Shown: in pieces, positions 43,855-51,594 of the stretch
How the letters are laid out: each line of letters opens with the position of its first letter
How positions within the stretch are numbered: the stretch's first letter is position 1
The notes under the pieces: generated by a model
Seen by the model: only the letters and a program-made list of their open reading frames with translations
Databases searched by the model: none
What the model was told of the DNA's origin: nothing
Translations under genes and position numbers: made by a program
DNA from: Pedobacter frigoris
GTDB lineage: Bacteria; Bacteroidota; Bacteroidia; Sphingobacteriales; Sphingobacteriaceae
Direction of reading: 5' to 3'
DNA length: 64,000 nucleotides
NCBI RefSeq assembly: GCF_005116445.1
Contig: NZ_SWBQ01000004.1
Coordinates: forward strand, 124,001 to 188,000

Positions 43855-45171
43855 TTATTGAGTTATTTTTCCTGTTGATTTTAGTAATGTATAATAAGCA
43901 AGTCCGGCATCTGCTTTCGCAATTTCCAAATTGATCTTGGCTTGGTAAAGCAAGGTTTCTGCATCAATTCTGTCAATCGCAGATGCTACATTGTTCTTAT
44001 ATTTTGAAGCGAGCAACTTATCGTTTTCGGTAGCCTGGGCAATAGATGTTTCCAGTATGCGGATTTTGTTTACCGTAAGTTGATAGTTCTGGTAATCTTT
44101 ATTGATCTCTGTTTTCAAATGATCGGAAAGAATATCTTTTTGGATCACAATATTTTTTTGCTGGATCCTTGCTTCATTGACCTTGTTTTTGTTTGTCCAT
44201 AAATTGCCAATATTCCAAGAGATATTAGCGCCCAGAGTTACCGGCATGATAAACTGATCAGTAGGAGGGATGAACTTACCACTCGGATTGATGTAGTAGA
44301 GATTGGCTCCTACACCTACGGTTGGCAATGTATTGGCTTTTATCGATTTGATATTTACATCTGCTACTTTATTCTGCAAATCCAGTTGCCTAAGTTCTTG
44401 TCTGTTGGACATGGCCATTTCAATATAGTCGTTCAGGGTGCCTGCTTGTTTCAATACATTATCCGGGTCAGTGATCTCAATTTGTGTATTTTCATTCAAG
44501 CCCAGTAGAATATCAAGGTTGTAGCTGATGATTTTCCTGTTGTTTTCAATCTCCATATCGGTAAGCGATACGTTTGCCTGTTGTAATTGAAACCTTAATA
44601 CGTCATTTTTAGTCACCACGCCTTGCTCAAAAAAACGTTGCGCCTGCTTTAGCTGACCGGCAATAGATTCCAGGTTTTGGGCAACCACCTTTTTACTCTG
44701 CAGAACTTTAAATAGCGAATAGTAAGTGCTGATTACAGCATAGCTGATTTCTTCCTTGTCCTTATCTGCATCCAGACGGGCTACTTCGGTAAGTAAGCGT
44801 GTCGATTCTTCAGCATACTTCAATTTTCCGCCTCCGTAGATTAGTTCTTCTACTGCGGCTGTGCCTACAAAAGCATCCGCACGATTAGGTAGATGGAGGG
44901 GGTTTGCGCCTCCTATACTTAACGTATTGGTCTGGATTTCTGCGTGGTTGTATAAAAATGAAGCCTTTGCAGTTGGAAGGGCGTTGTCCTTTACTGTTGC
45001 CAGATTGGCCACTGCCGCATCAATTTTATTCTGAGACAGCTTAAGATTTTTACTGTTTTCTATTCCGAGTGTTATTGCTTCCGGCAAACTTAGCTTTCTC
45101 AGATCCTGAGCGTAAAGCATTCCAGGAAACAGAAATGCAAAAAAGCTTAATTTGATGATATTACGTGTCAT
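43855..45171 (-). CDS. TolC-family outer-membrane efflux protein
   Basis: 438 residues with a signal peptide (FAFLFPGMLYAQD). Two internal repeats of the outer-membrane factor family are visible (LSLPEAITLGIENSKNLKLS at the N-terminus and ETEINKDYQNY-type helices near 330). Forms the trimeric exit duct of the pump. Its ATG overlaps the TetR stop by 4 bases. Confidence 0.93.
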   Translation of the reverse strand: MTRNIIKLSFFAFLFPGMLYAQDLRKLSLPEAITLGIENSKNLKLSQNKIDAAVANLATVKDNALPTAKASFLYNHAEIQTNTLSIGGANPLHLPNRADAFVGTAAVEELIYGGGKLKYAEESTRLLTEVARLDADKDKEEISYAVISTYYSLFKVLQSKKVVAQNLESIAGQLKQAQRFFEQGVVTKNDVLRFQLQQANVSLTDMEIENNRKIISYNLDILLGLNENTQIEITDPDNVLKQAGTLNDYIEMAMSNRQELRQLDLQNKVADVNIKSIKANTLPTVGVGANLYYINPSGKFIPPTDQFIMPVTLGANISWNIGNLWTNKNKVNEARIQQKNIVIQKDILSDHLKTEINKDYQNYQLTVNKIRILETSIAQATENDKLLASKYKNNVASAIDRIDAETLLYQAKINLEIAKADAGLAYYTLLKSTGKITQ

Positions 45172-45788
45172 TTTTTGGGTGTTAAATAAGTGATGAAGAG
45201 GTCTTGCAGGTGATTGATGAGCCGTTCAGTGATGATTTTCCTGTCTGCTTTTTTTTCAATGTCGAGCACCGTGCCCGAAGTTATTTTTGAAGGAGAGATG
45301 GCGACATTGCTGATGGTGCCCATTATGGTTGCGATTAGCATTCTAACATCAACAGGTCTGAAACTTCCATCTTCTATGCCATTAACGATGATGCGTTCTA
45401 TGACCAGCATATTTTCCGCCATGGCGTTTTTAATGGTATCGAACATTTCCGGCCGTTGAGGCAGGGAAAGTTCGCGGTGCATCATTTTGTGGAATGCGCG
45501 GTTGCAAAGTATTCTTTTTGCATAGCCTTCAACTACTTTCAGTAGTTTCTCCATACCTGTTAGGTTGTCGTTATTGATCCTGTTTAGCTCATCTTTAAAA
45601 GATTGGATACGGAGCGTCATGATTTCCATGAAAACCCCCTCTTTAGAACCGAAATAATAATTGATCATGGCCATATTAGCCCCTGCCTCCTTTGCGATCT
45701 GTCGTGTAGAAGCTCCTTCATATCCTAACTCGGAGAACAGCTTTTCGGCCGCTTCCAGGATATTTGCCCTCTTATCTATTTTTTCCAT
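45168..45788 (-). CDS. TetR-family repressor of the efflux operon
   Basis: 206 residues from ATG 45788 (MEKIDKRANILEAAEKLF); a TTG at 45809 would lie inside the operator. The N-terminal HTH reads GYEGASTRQIAKEAGANMAMINYYFGSKEGVF, the TetR signature. The C-terminal ligand-binding part is divergent, as usual. It is the first gene of the operon, so it almost certainly represses its own operon through the palindrome upstream; the inducing ligand is unknown. Confidence 0.93.
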   Translation of the reverse strand: MEKIDKRANILEAAEKLFSELGYEGASTRQIAKEAGANMAMINYYFGSKEGVFMEIMTLRIQSFKDELNRINNDNLTGMEKLLKVVEGYAKRILCNRAFHKMMHRELSLPQRPEMFDTIKNAMAENMLVIERIIVNGIEDGSFRPVDVRMLIATIMGTISNVAISPSKITSGTVLDIEKKADRKIITERLINHLQDLFITYLTPKK

Positions 45789-45806
45789 TTGATAATTTGA
45801 TGGGCA

Positions 45807-45814
45807 CAAAATTA
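45807..45814 (-). promoter_or_regulatory. -7 box of the efflux operon promoter
   Basis: TAATTTTG on the minus strand matches TAnnTTTG, ending 18 bases before the TetR ATG. It overlaps the downstream arm of the palindrome, so bound repressor would block RNA polymerase. Confidence 0.65.
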
Positions 45815-45834
45815 ATCAATCGATTGATTAATTT
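45809..45834. promoter_or_regulatory. 26-base perfect palindrome, probable TetR operator
   Basis: The core TTAATCAATCGATTGATTAA is its own reverse complement and the symmetry extends three bases on each side. It sits 20 bases upstream of the TetR start and overlaps the -7 box. Confidence 0.85.
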
Positions 45835-45892
45835 ATTGAAATAATGTTACACCTAGGGGAATTGACGTGAGATTGACAAAAGTGTCAAACTG

Positions 45893-45926
45893 AAAGAGGG
45901 GTATCATAATTATGATACCCCTCTTT
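45893..45926. terminator. Perfect palindrome, probable terminator of the DUF6249 gene
   Basis: 17-bp arms (45893-45909 with 45910-45926), starting AAAGAGGGG and closing CCCCTCTTTT; the hairpin would need a 4-base central loop. It lies 43 bases after the DUF6249 stop; T runs are short on either strand. Confidence 0.65.
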
Positions 45927-45968
45927 TGTACGATGGTCAGGTGAATTTATTTCTCCATCACAACAACT

Positions 45969-46331
45969 TTATAAATCTTTATCTTTTTGCTGGTCAAGCC
46001 ATTTCTTTTCAACGGCATAAGAAATGATCAACCCTAAGCCTCCAAAAATGCAAATGAAACCGAAATAAACGGCTACTCCGTCTTGTTTAGTCAGACTCAG
46101 GTTCCAAACTGTAAATAAGGCAAAGATTAAGCCCAGACCTAAACCAACCAATAACAACCCAAATTTTAAGCTGATAAAAGGTGTTGGTGCTGCAGGTCTT
46201 GCCTTTTGCATACCCGGATCCATTCCACGTTCTATCATGGCCATCTTTTCTCTGTTTGTCATGTATCTGAGGCCAAAAACCAAAGCCGTGGTGCAAATAA
46301 AAAGTACGACTGATACGATTACTCCTTCCAT
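45969..46331 (-). CDS. DUF6249 family membrane protein
   Basis: 120 residues with one hydrophobic segment near 5-22 and two near 55-75 and 88-105. A central motif MIERGMDPGM is typical of DUF6249 as I remember it; function unknown. A phosphorylation or sigma link is not evident. Divergent from the Crp/Fnr gene across 137 bases. Confidence 0.75.
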   Translation of the reverse strand: MEGVIVSVVLFICTTALVFGLRYMTNREKMAMIERGMDPGMQKARPAAPTPFISLKFGLLLVGLGLGLIFALFTVWNLSLTKQDGVAVYFGFICIFGGLGLIISYAVEKKWLDQQKDKDL

Positions 46332-46445
46332 ATTAATAATTCTAAGTGATAAATAGTCAATTTTAAAAATTCTGTTCTATGTACTATGACCACGTCAAAA
46401 GCGATCAGGTTACATTTTTCAGAAAATATTTAAAAACGTTACTTT

Positions 46446-46461
46446 ATATTTAGCTAAATAT
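46446..46461. promoter_or_regulatory. 16-base perfect palindrome just upstream of the Crp/Fnr gene
   Basis: ATATTTAGCTAAATAT, ending 7 bases before the TTG start. Its location fits an autoregulatory operator for the regulator encoded next to it. Confidence 0.45.
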
Positions 46462-46468
46462 TAAAAAT

Positions 46469-47035
46469 TTGGATCAGCTACTGAAGAAAATAAACAGTGT
46501 TTACCCACTCACAAATGATAGCCTGAATCAGCTTATAGTAAAGATGAAACCTATCGAGCTTCCTAAGCATAAGATTTTAGCAGAGGCAGGACAGGTTGGG
46601 AGGTCCGTTTATTTTATAGAAAAAGGAATCGCCCGGGCCTATTGTGAGGGAAGAGAAAATCAGGTTACTTTCTGGTTTGGTCTCGAGGGTGATTTTGTGT
46701 TTTCCTACAACAGTTACATCAATGGCCGGCCGGGTTATGAAAGTATTGAGTTGCTGGAAAACAGTTTACTTTATGAAATAAAGGACGACGTGTTGCAAAC
46801 ACTGTTTCAGGAAAATATTGAACTGGCCAACTGGGGGCGCAAACTGGCCGAGCTGGAACTGATGAAACTGGAAGAACGCTATATAGCCAGGCTTTTTAAA
46901 TCAGCGTCTGAATGCTATCAGGAATTGCTAAATACTTCACCTCTATTAATTCGTCGCATCCAGTTGGGCTATATCGCGTCTTATCTGGGCGTGACTCAAG
47001 TGACGCTGAGCCGGATCCGCGCAGAAATCCGATAG
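46469..47035 (+). CDS. Crp/Fnr family transcriptional regulator
   Basis: 188 residues from a TTG start that gives the usual 25-residue lead (LLKKINSVYPLTNDSLNQL) before the effector domain. Residues about 25-125 are a cyclic-nucleotide-binding-like beta roll (AEAGQVGRSVYFIEKGIARAY), the C-terminal part is a winged helix (YIASYLGVTQVTLSRIR). No Fnr Fe-S cysteine set is seen. It precedes an SMR exporter, which it may regulate. Confidence 0.85.
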   Translation: MDQLLKKINSVYPLTNDSLNQLIVKMKPIELPKHKILAEAGQVGRSVYFIEKGIARAYCEGRENQVTFWFGLEGDFVFSYNSYINGRPGYESIELLENSLLYEIKDDVLQTLFQENIELANWGRKLAELELMKLEERYIARLFKSASECYQELLNTSPLLIRRIQLGYIASYLGVTQVTLSRIRAEIR

Positions 47036-47063
47036 ACAGATTCATTTTTTAACATTTGTAAAA

Positions 47064-47076
47064 AACTGCAGCAGTT
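47064..47076. promoter_or_regulatory. Inverted repeat in the SMR gene promoter
   Basis: AACTGC-A-GCAGTT: 6-bp exact arms around one A, 8 bases upstream of a TAATTTTG -7 box. Candidate site for the Crp/Fnr protein encoded immediately upstream. Confidence 0.4.
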
Positions 47077-47084
47077 AATCTCCT

Positions 47085-47092
47085 TAATTTTG
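47085..47092 (+). promoter_or_regulatory. -7 box for the SMR exporter gene
   Basis: TAATTTTG, exact TAnnTTTG, 18 bases before the ATG. The -33 element is not clear. Confidence 0.5.
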
Positions 47093-47109
47093 CTGGAAAT
47101 ATTAGAATT

Positions 47110-47433
47110 ATGAGTTGGATTATATTAATTATTGCCGGAATGTTTGAAGTAGGCTTTACTACCTGTTTGAAATTGTCTAACAACTTTACGAACTTAAAAT
47201 GGACGCTTGGTTTTGCTGCATGCATTACCCTAAGTTTTTATTTTTTGAATAAAGCGACCCAAAGTTTGCCTATGGGTACAGCGTATGCAGTATGGACAGG
47301 AATTGGTGCTGTTGGAACCGTAATTGTAGGGATTTTATATTTTGATGAACCAGCCAATTTCTGGAGAATTTTCTTTATTGCTACGCTCATTGGGTCCATT
47401 CTGGGGCTTAAATTCTTTGCAGGAAGCCATTAG
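47110..47433 (+). CDS. SMR-family small multidrug/guanidinium exporter
   Basis: 107 residues, four hydrophobic helices. The family Glu in TM1 is present (AGMFEVGFTTCLKLS), with the later blocks NKATQSLPMGTAYAVWTGIGAVGT in TM3 and YFDEPANFWR. The sequence is nearer to the SugE/Gdx side than to EmrE, so guanidinium export is possible; substrate is not fixed by sequence. The gene stands alone after the Crp/Fnr gene. Confidence 0.88.
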   Translation: MSWIILIIAGMFEVGFTTCLKLSNNFTNLKWTLGFAACITLSFYFLNKATQSLPMGTAYAVWTGIGAVGTVIVGILYFDEPANFWRIFFIATLIGSILGLKFFAGSH

Positions 47434-47485
47434 TTAAAACCCTTTAATTATTTTTTTGTAACCTGCTGCCTGTACGAAGCGTCAA

Positions 47486-48073
47486 ATGTCATATATGCAG
47501 CAGCAAACAGATGAAGACTTGATAGCCGAAGTGCTGGCTGGCAATACCGCGGTGTACTCCGAACTGGTAAAACGCCACCAGCGTTTTGTGTTTACACTTG
47601 CCATTAGGTTTGCAAAAAACAGAGAAGATGCAGAAGAAATTGCCCAGGACTGCTTTATAAAGGCCTATCGTGGATTGGCGACGTACAAACAGTCTTCCAA
47701 GTTTTCCACCTGGTTATATACGATTACTTACACTACAGCTATGTCTTTTTTGCGCAAAAAGAGGATGAATACACAATCTATCGATGATGAAGAAAATACC
47801 CTGCAGTTGGAAAACCACGTATCAGATTTTAATGCTAATTTGGTAGAGCAGAAATCTGCCCATGTATATTTAAATATGGCTATAGATATGCTTGCCCCGG
47901 AAGATGCGGTAATCATTACGCTATTTTATAAGGGGGAGCAAAGTCTTGACGAAATCGGGATGGCCCTGAGCATGACAAGTAATACAGTTAAAGTAAAACT
48001 ACATAGGGCAAGGTTGAAATTAAAAGAAAAGCTGCAGCTTTTATTAAAGGACGAAGTAAAGGAGTTGATATGA
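47486..48073 (+). CDS. ECF-type RNA polymerase sigma-70 factor
   Basis: 195 residues: region 2 (LVKRHQRFVFTLAIRFAKNREDAEEIAQDCFIKAYRGL) and region 4 HTH (QSLDEIGMALSMTSNTVKVKLHRARLKL). It begins MSYMQQQTDEDL; either Met may start. The next gene overlaps by ATGA and encodes a membrane protein, so this is a sigma/anti-sigma pair. Target promoters unknown. Confidence 0.93.
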   Translation: MSYMQQQTDEDLIAEVLAGNTAVYSELVKRHQRFVFTLAIRFAKNREDAEEIAQDCFIKAYRGLATYKQSSKFSTWLYTITYTTAMSFLRKKRMNTQSIDDEENTLQLENHVSDFNANLVEQKSAHVYLNMAIDMLAPEDAVIITLFYKGEQSLDEIGMALSMTSNTVKVKLHRARLKLKEKLQLLLKDEVKELI

Positions 48074-48447
48074 AATTAACAGACGAAGCAATTGATGAAT
48101 TGCTAAAAAGCATGGAGCTCGAAGAGCCTTCTATGTCATTTACAAGGAATGTGATGGAGCAGGCAAAACTTGAAATGCCCCCGGTAACCCTAAGAACCAA
48201 GGTAGACAAGCGGATTATTTATAGTATTGCAGCAGTTTTTTTGTGTGCAATAACCACGACTGTGGGCTATCTGTTTACAAACAGTCACTTGGAATATAGT
48301 ATCTCAAATGCCCAACTGAATTTTAGTTTTGCTATGGAAAAATCGACGTATTCATTGCTCCTGAAAGCCCTCTTGTTTGCTGACCTTATTATCGCTTTGT
48401 TTTATTTTGACAAGTTCCTGAGAAGAAATTTAAATTCCTATAGGTAA
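48070..48447 (+). CDS. Probable membrane anti-sigma factor
   Basis: 125 residues not matching a named family. The N-terminal 45 residues are acidic/helical and cytoplasmic (MKLTDEAIDELLKSMELEEPSM), then a hydrophobic segment near 48-67 and another near 95-112. Its ATGA overlap with the sigma gene and topology suggest it holds that sigma factor at the membrane; no zinc HxxxCxxC motif is present. Overlaps the end of the opposite DUF2911 gene by 18 bases. Confidence 0.6.
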   Translation: MKLTDEAIDELLKSMELEEPSMSFTRNVMEQAKLEMPPVTLRTKVDKRIIYSIAAVFLCAITTTVGYLFTNSHLEYSISNAQLNFSFAMEKSTYSLLLKALLFADLIIALFYFDKFLRRNLNSYR

Positions 48448-48981
48448 TTCCACCTGTGTGGAATCCCATGCAATAATCAGCCGGGCACCATTTTCAGCAG
48501 GAATAAATGTAATGGCAAGTATTTCCTGTGGTTTTGCCAATGCCTTAACCGGAACTTCAACCCTCATGACATCTTTTTGCTGATTATAAGTAAATGCACC
48601 CCATTTATCCAGTTGTTTGTTGAAAATGAGTACCCATTTGTCCTTATTTGGAATAGCGAATAAACTGTAAGTTCCGGCCTTAATCTTTTTGCCCTCAATA
48701 ACCGCAGGCTTATAGAACCTTATTTCTGTAGACTCATTAGCTCCCAGACGCCAGATCTTGCCATATTGTTCCAGTACACCGAAAATTTCGCGGCCTTTTT
48801 TTGAGGGTCTTGAGTAAATGACTTTAATTAAAGGAGTAGAATCATCTTTCGATTTGGCTACATTTAGCGGATAATATACGATATCTGCGGGGCTACTGTC
48901 AAGTGCAGGAAATTTAACCTCTTGAGCATTAGCTCCAAGAGTTAAAACAGTTAAGAGTGCAATTAACCTGAATGCCTTCAT
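48430..48981 (-). CDS. DUF2911 family exported protein
   Basis: 183 residues with a signal peptide (LIALLTVLTLGANAQ). The DUF2911 core is visible: VIYSRPSKKGREIFG, WRLGANESTEIRF, AGTYSLFAIP and KWVLIFNK. Function unknown; the family is common and exported in Bacteroidota. Convergent with and overlapping the anti-sigma gene by 18 bases at its 3' end. Confidence 0.88.
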   Translation of the reverse strand: MKAFRLIALLTVLTLGANAQEVKFPALDSSPADIVYYPLNVAKSKDDSTPLIKVIYSRPSKKGREIFGVLEQYGKIWRLGANESTEIRFYKPAVIEGKKIKAGTYSLFAIPNKDKWVLIFNKQLDKWGAFTYNQQKDVMRVEVPVKALAKPQEILAITFIPAENGARLIIAWDSTQVELPIGI

Positions 48982-49021
48982 GATATAAATATGATGTTAA
49001 ACTTACAGCTATTATTAGTAT

Positions 49022-49204
49022 TTAATATTCGCGGCCTTTAACGATTCCGTTAAGAAAAATAGCGGCGAAAATGAAACCAAGGATACCGCCAAAAACCCAC
49101 CAGAAAAAGTTTCCGGAGATACTTACAGCAGTCAAAATTCCAAAAAATAGGCCTAATACGTAATAAACCCAGTCAAAACTGTTGTTTTCTTCTTGTTTTG
49201 TCAT
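49022..49204 (-). CDS. Small two-helix membrane protein
   Basis: 60 residues, MTKQEENNSFDWVYYVLGLF, with two hydrophobic segments (about 13-31 and 33-52) and a charged start. I do not recognise a family. A TATCTTTG promoter box 21 bases before its ATG supports expression. Confidence 0.55.
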   Translation of the reverse strand: MTKQEENNSFDWVYYVLGLFFGILTAVSISGNFFWWVFGGILGFIFAAIFLNGIVKGREY

Positions 49205-49224
49205 TGTAAAAAATCTTAATGCGC

Positions 49225-49232
49225 CAAAGATA
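49225..49232 (-). promoter_or_regulatory. -7 box of the small membrane protein gene
   Basis: TATCTTTG on the minus strand, exact TAnnTTTG; leader about 20 bases. Confidence 0.55.
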
Positions 49233-49538
49233 TTGATTTATTTTATTTGAACGTAATTTATCGCCATGTGGTGCAAAATAAATTCCAGCAAGACGACGTC
49301 GATTGGACAGTATCGTAACAGAAAGGCGGCTGATACATGCGTGCTTCGGAAAAGAGTACCTTTTATCCGAAACGACTATGAAACAATTACGAAACTTTTA
49401 CGAAAAAGCGCGGTAGGAATATGCTTCCGGCGCGGTCTTAGATTTACTGAGATCATATTCATGTAAGAATATGATTTAGTGATGATTAAAGTCCCGGATT
49501 TGGTGATTAGAGTCCCTCTTTTTTTTAAATTATTGTAA

Positions 49539-49546
49539 TACATTTG
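49539..49546 (+). promoter_or_regulatory. -7 box for the FecR gene
   Basis: TACATTTG, exact TAnnTTTG, 11 bases before the upstream reading frame and 76 before the FecR GTG. No convincing -33 element, only a T run. Confidence 0.5.
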
Positions 49547-49557
49547 TTGCGCCTTAA

Positions 49558-49623
49558 ATGAAAATACTCAGGATTTTTAACATCTGTACTGTAATATGGA
49601 TAGAATCTAAAAAAATAAATTAG
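49558..49623 (+). CDS. Possible 21-residue leader peptide before FecR
   Basis: ATG at 49558 opens a 21-codon frame (MKILRIFNICTVIWIESKK plus two residues) that ends with TAG at 49621-49623, whose G is also the first base of the FecR GTG start (TAGTG). It is the first ATG after the predicted start of transcription. It may be a coupling leader; it may equally be chance, since a 21-codon frame is short. Confidence 0.35.
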   Translation: MKILRIFNICTVIWIESKKIN

Positions 49624-50810
49624 TGAACGAGATTAGATTACATCCAAGATTATTGGTGATAGAAGCCATAACCATGATGCGCAATCATGGTGTGATGGGA
49701 TTACCCCTGTACAAAGACACACGTTTTGTAGAACAGGTTAGTTATGAAGAATTGATTGCATTCTTAGACCATAGGGAAAATGGCCAGAATGCTTATTATC
49801 ACAAACTGAACTTCGATCTGGAAACGGCTCTGATTTCTATTAGAATTGTGCGTTATCGTCGCATAGAGAAATTCAAAAGGATAGGTGCCGTTGCCGCTTT
49901 TGTTATGTTGCTAGGTGTAGGATGGCTGTTTTTTCAAAATAATTTATCCTCGCAGGATCGATTATCACACCCTTCTGGTTTAAATTCTACCCGGAAACTA
50001 ATACTGACCTTATCAGATGGAAAACAGATTATGCTTAATGATCAAAATAAGGGCATTACGGTTAAAGGTCATAAGCTGGTGTATGATGACGGTACTGAAA
50101 TCCAAGGGGTGGTTTTGGGCGATGATGACGAGGAGCTGAGTTTAAGTACACCAAGAGGTAAAACATATCATGTCATATTAGCTGACGGTACCAAAGTTTG
50201 GCTGAATGCGATGTCAGCTATTCGTTTCCCTTCAGAATTTGAAGGTGATGAAAGAAATGTAAAACTAAAGGGTGAAGGATATTTTGAAGTAGCAAAAAGG
50301 TACGCTTCCGTTAGTGGAGATGGTCGCAGTCAAGAGCCGGCACCTTTCTTTGTAGAGAGTAGAAACCAGAGAATAGAAGTATTGGGTACGCATTTTAATG
50401 TAAGCTCATATGAGGATGAAAAAATCACGAAAACAACATTACTTGAAGGAAGTGTAAAAATTTTGTCTTTGAGGGGTCTTCTGAATAGTGCTGTAACCCT
50501 CAAACCGGGTCAGCAATCTGTACTAAAAGGTAAAACACCTATAACCGTAAATACTGTTGACCCTGAGGATGCTGTAAGCTGGATGAAGGGAGAGCTGGTC
50601 TTTCGTAATGAACGCTTAAAAGATATTCTGCTCGCTCTTGGCCACTGGTATGACATCGAGGTAATTTACCAGAACAAGGCTGCTGAGGAACTAATTTTCG
50701 GAGGAGCAATAACCCGGGGGGGCAATGTGGCAGATGCGCTCAAAGTATTTGAACTTACAGGGGATGTGCAATTTAAAGTGTATGGTAAGAAGGTCTTTGT
50801 GAGTATGTAG
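49623..50810 (+). CDS. FecR-family anti-sigma-like protein
   Basis: 395 residues. Cytoplasmic N-terminal 85 residues (sigma-binding in relatives), a membrane segment (IGAVAAFVMLLGVGWLFF, about 87-105), a periplasmic FecR domain (about 173-290: TPRGKTYHVILADGTKVWLN, EGYFEVAKR) and a C-terminal DUF4974-like domain (VFRNERLKDILLALGHWYDI). FecR proteins carry signals from TonB-dependent receptors to ECF sigma factors. Here neither the sigma partner nor a SusC/TonB receptor is adjacent. The GTG start overlaps the preceding stop. Confidence 0.85.
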   Translation: MNEIRLHPRLLVIEAITMMRNHGVMGLPLYKDTRFVEQVSYEELIAFLDHRENGQNAYYHKLNFDLETALISIRIVRYRRIEKFKRIGAVAAFVMLLGVGWLFFQNNLSSQDRLSHPSGLNSTRKLILTLSDGKQIMLNDQNKGITVKGHKLVYDDGTEIQGVVLGDDDEELSLSTPRGKTYHVILADGTKVWLNAMSAIRFPSEFEGDERNVKLKGEGYFEVAKRYASVSGDGRSQEPAPFFVESRNQRIEVLGTHFNVSSYEDEKITKTTLLEGSVKILSLRGLLNSAVTLKPGQQSVLKGKTPITVNTVDPEDAVSWMKGELVFRNERLKDILLALGHWYDIEVIYQNKAAEELIFGGAITRGGNVADALKVFELTGDVQFKVYGKKVFVSM

Positions 50811-51021
50811 TAAAAAATACTTCTTATCACTTCTGGTTTGTGTGAAAGAATTATTTGTATGAATGTTAACATCTACCTGTGTTTTAAAGTAATTTTGTCG
50901 GGAGGGATTATAACAATACGATAGAATAAACAATGAGGGCTATAGTAATTACCCAATCTGTTACTGAGCGCAATCCTGTTTTGGGAATAATTGCGAAGTT
51001 ATTTTATCAAAGCATTTGGAT

Positions 51022-51207
51022 ATGGGCTTAGATTATAAGAGTTTGTACGAAGCATTGATATTGGAGCTGGAGTTTTTGAAGAACGAAGGGGAGACGCTAA
51101 AAGAAGAGAATGATTTGCTGGAAAAGATCAGGATGATACAGACCAGGCATTTGCTTGACAGAGAGAGGAAGATAAAGGATCTGGGAGGCAAGTTAATAGA
51201 CAAGTAG
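51022..51207 (+). CDS. Small coiled-coil protein
   Basis: 61 residues from ATG 51022 (MGLDYKSLYEALILELEFLK; a TTG at 51016 is possible). Almost wholly alpha-helical with Leu/Ile at heptad spacing and many Glu/Lys. No family known to me. Ends 3 bases before the AraC-type gene and could be its partner. 50811-51015 upstream has no gene that I see. Confidence 0.5.
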   Translation: MGLDYKSLYEALILELEFLKNEGETLKEENDLLEKIRMIQTRHLLDRERKIKDLGGKLIDK

Positions 51208-51210
51208 CAG

Positions 51211-51594
51211 ATGTTCACAATTAAGGGAATTGAGCTCTTTGAGGATGGTAGCTACCTGCCTGCTGATATGGCATTGGTGAAAAGTCTTTTGGATTTGGTG
51301 GAACGTGACTTTACGCAGGAACGTGATCCTAAGATTTATGCGATGTATTTAGAAACTACCATAAAACTGCTGAATAAATGTGTTGCGTTTTACCTGGGTA
51401 AGACCGTGCATGAGGTGATAGAGCAACGGATTCATCAAGAGGCATTGAAATTGCTAAGGGGTACAGATCTGACGGTAAAGGAAATTGCGAATGTACTTAA
51501 TCTGAGCGATGCAAGTTGGTTTTCGAGATGTTTCAGGAAGTATGAGGGTATGAGTCCGGTTGAATGTAGAAAGAAGTTGAGGAGCGTAATTTAA
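51211..51594 (+). CDS. AraC-type HTH-only transcriptional regulator
   Basis: 127 residues. The last 70 match the AraC double-HTH domain: LKLLRGTDLTVKEIANVLNLSDASWFSRCFRKYEGMSPVECR. The N-terminal 55 residues lack the usual sugar-binding cupin. It begins directly after the coiled-coil gene; its stop overlaps the opposite thioesterase stop by 3 bases. Confidence 0.82.
   Translation: MFTIKGIELFEDGSYLPADMALVKSLLDLVERDFTQERDPKIYAMYLETTIKLLNKCVAFYLGKTVHEVIEQRIHQEALKLLRGTDLTVKEIANVLNLSDASWFSRCFRKYEGMSPVECRKKLRSVI

Larger units (their letters stand above)
49205..49622. other. 418-base region without an established gene
   Basis: Contains the promoter of the small membrane protein (49225-49232), a 24-base hairpin (49452-49475: ATCATATTC/GAATATGAT), two imperfect direct copies of GATTAnAGTCCC near 49484 and 49504, then the FecR promoter box and a short upstream reading frame. 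An open frame at 49266-49466 is basic and unlike a protein, so it is not called. Confidence 0.6.

Noticed and set aside
49266..49466. 66-residue open frame in the gap before FecR
   Set aside because: Basic and of random-looking composition, no promoter or neighbour support, and it ends within a hairpin.
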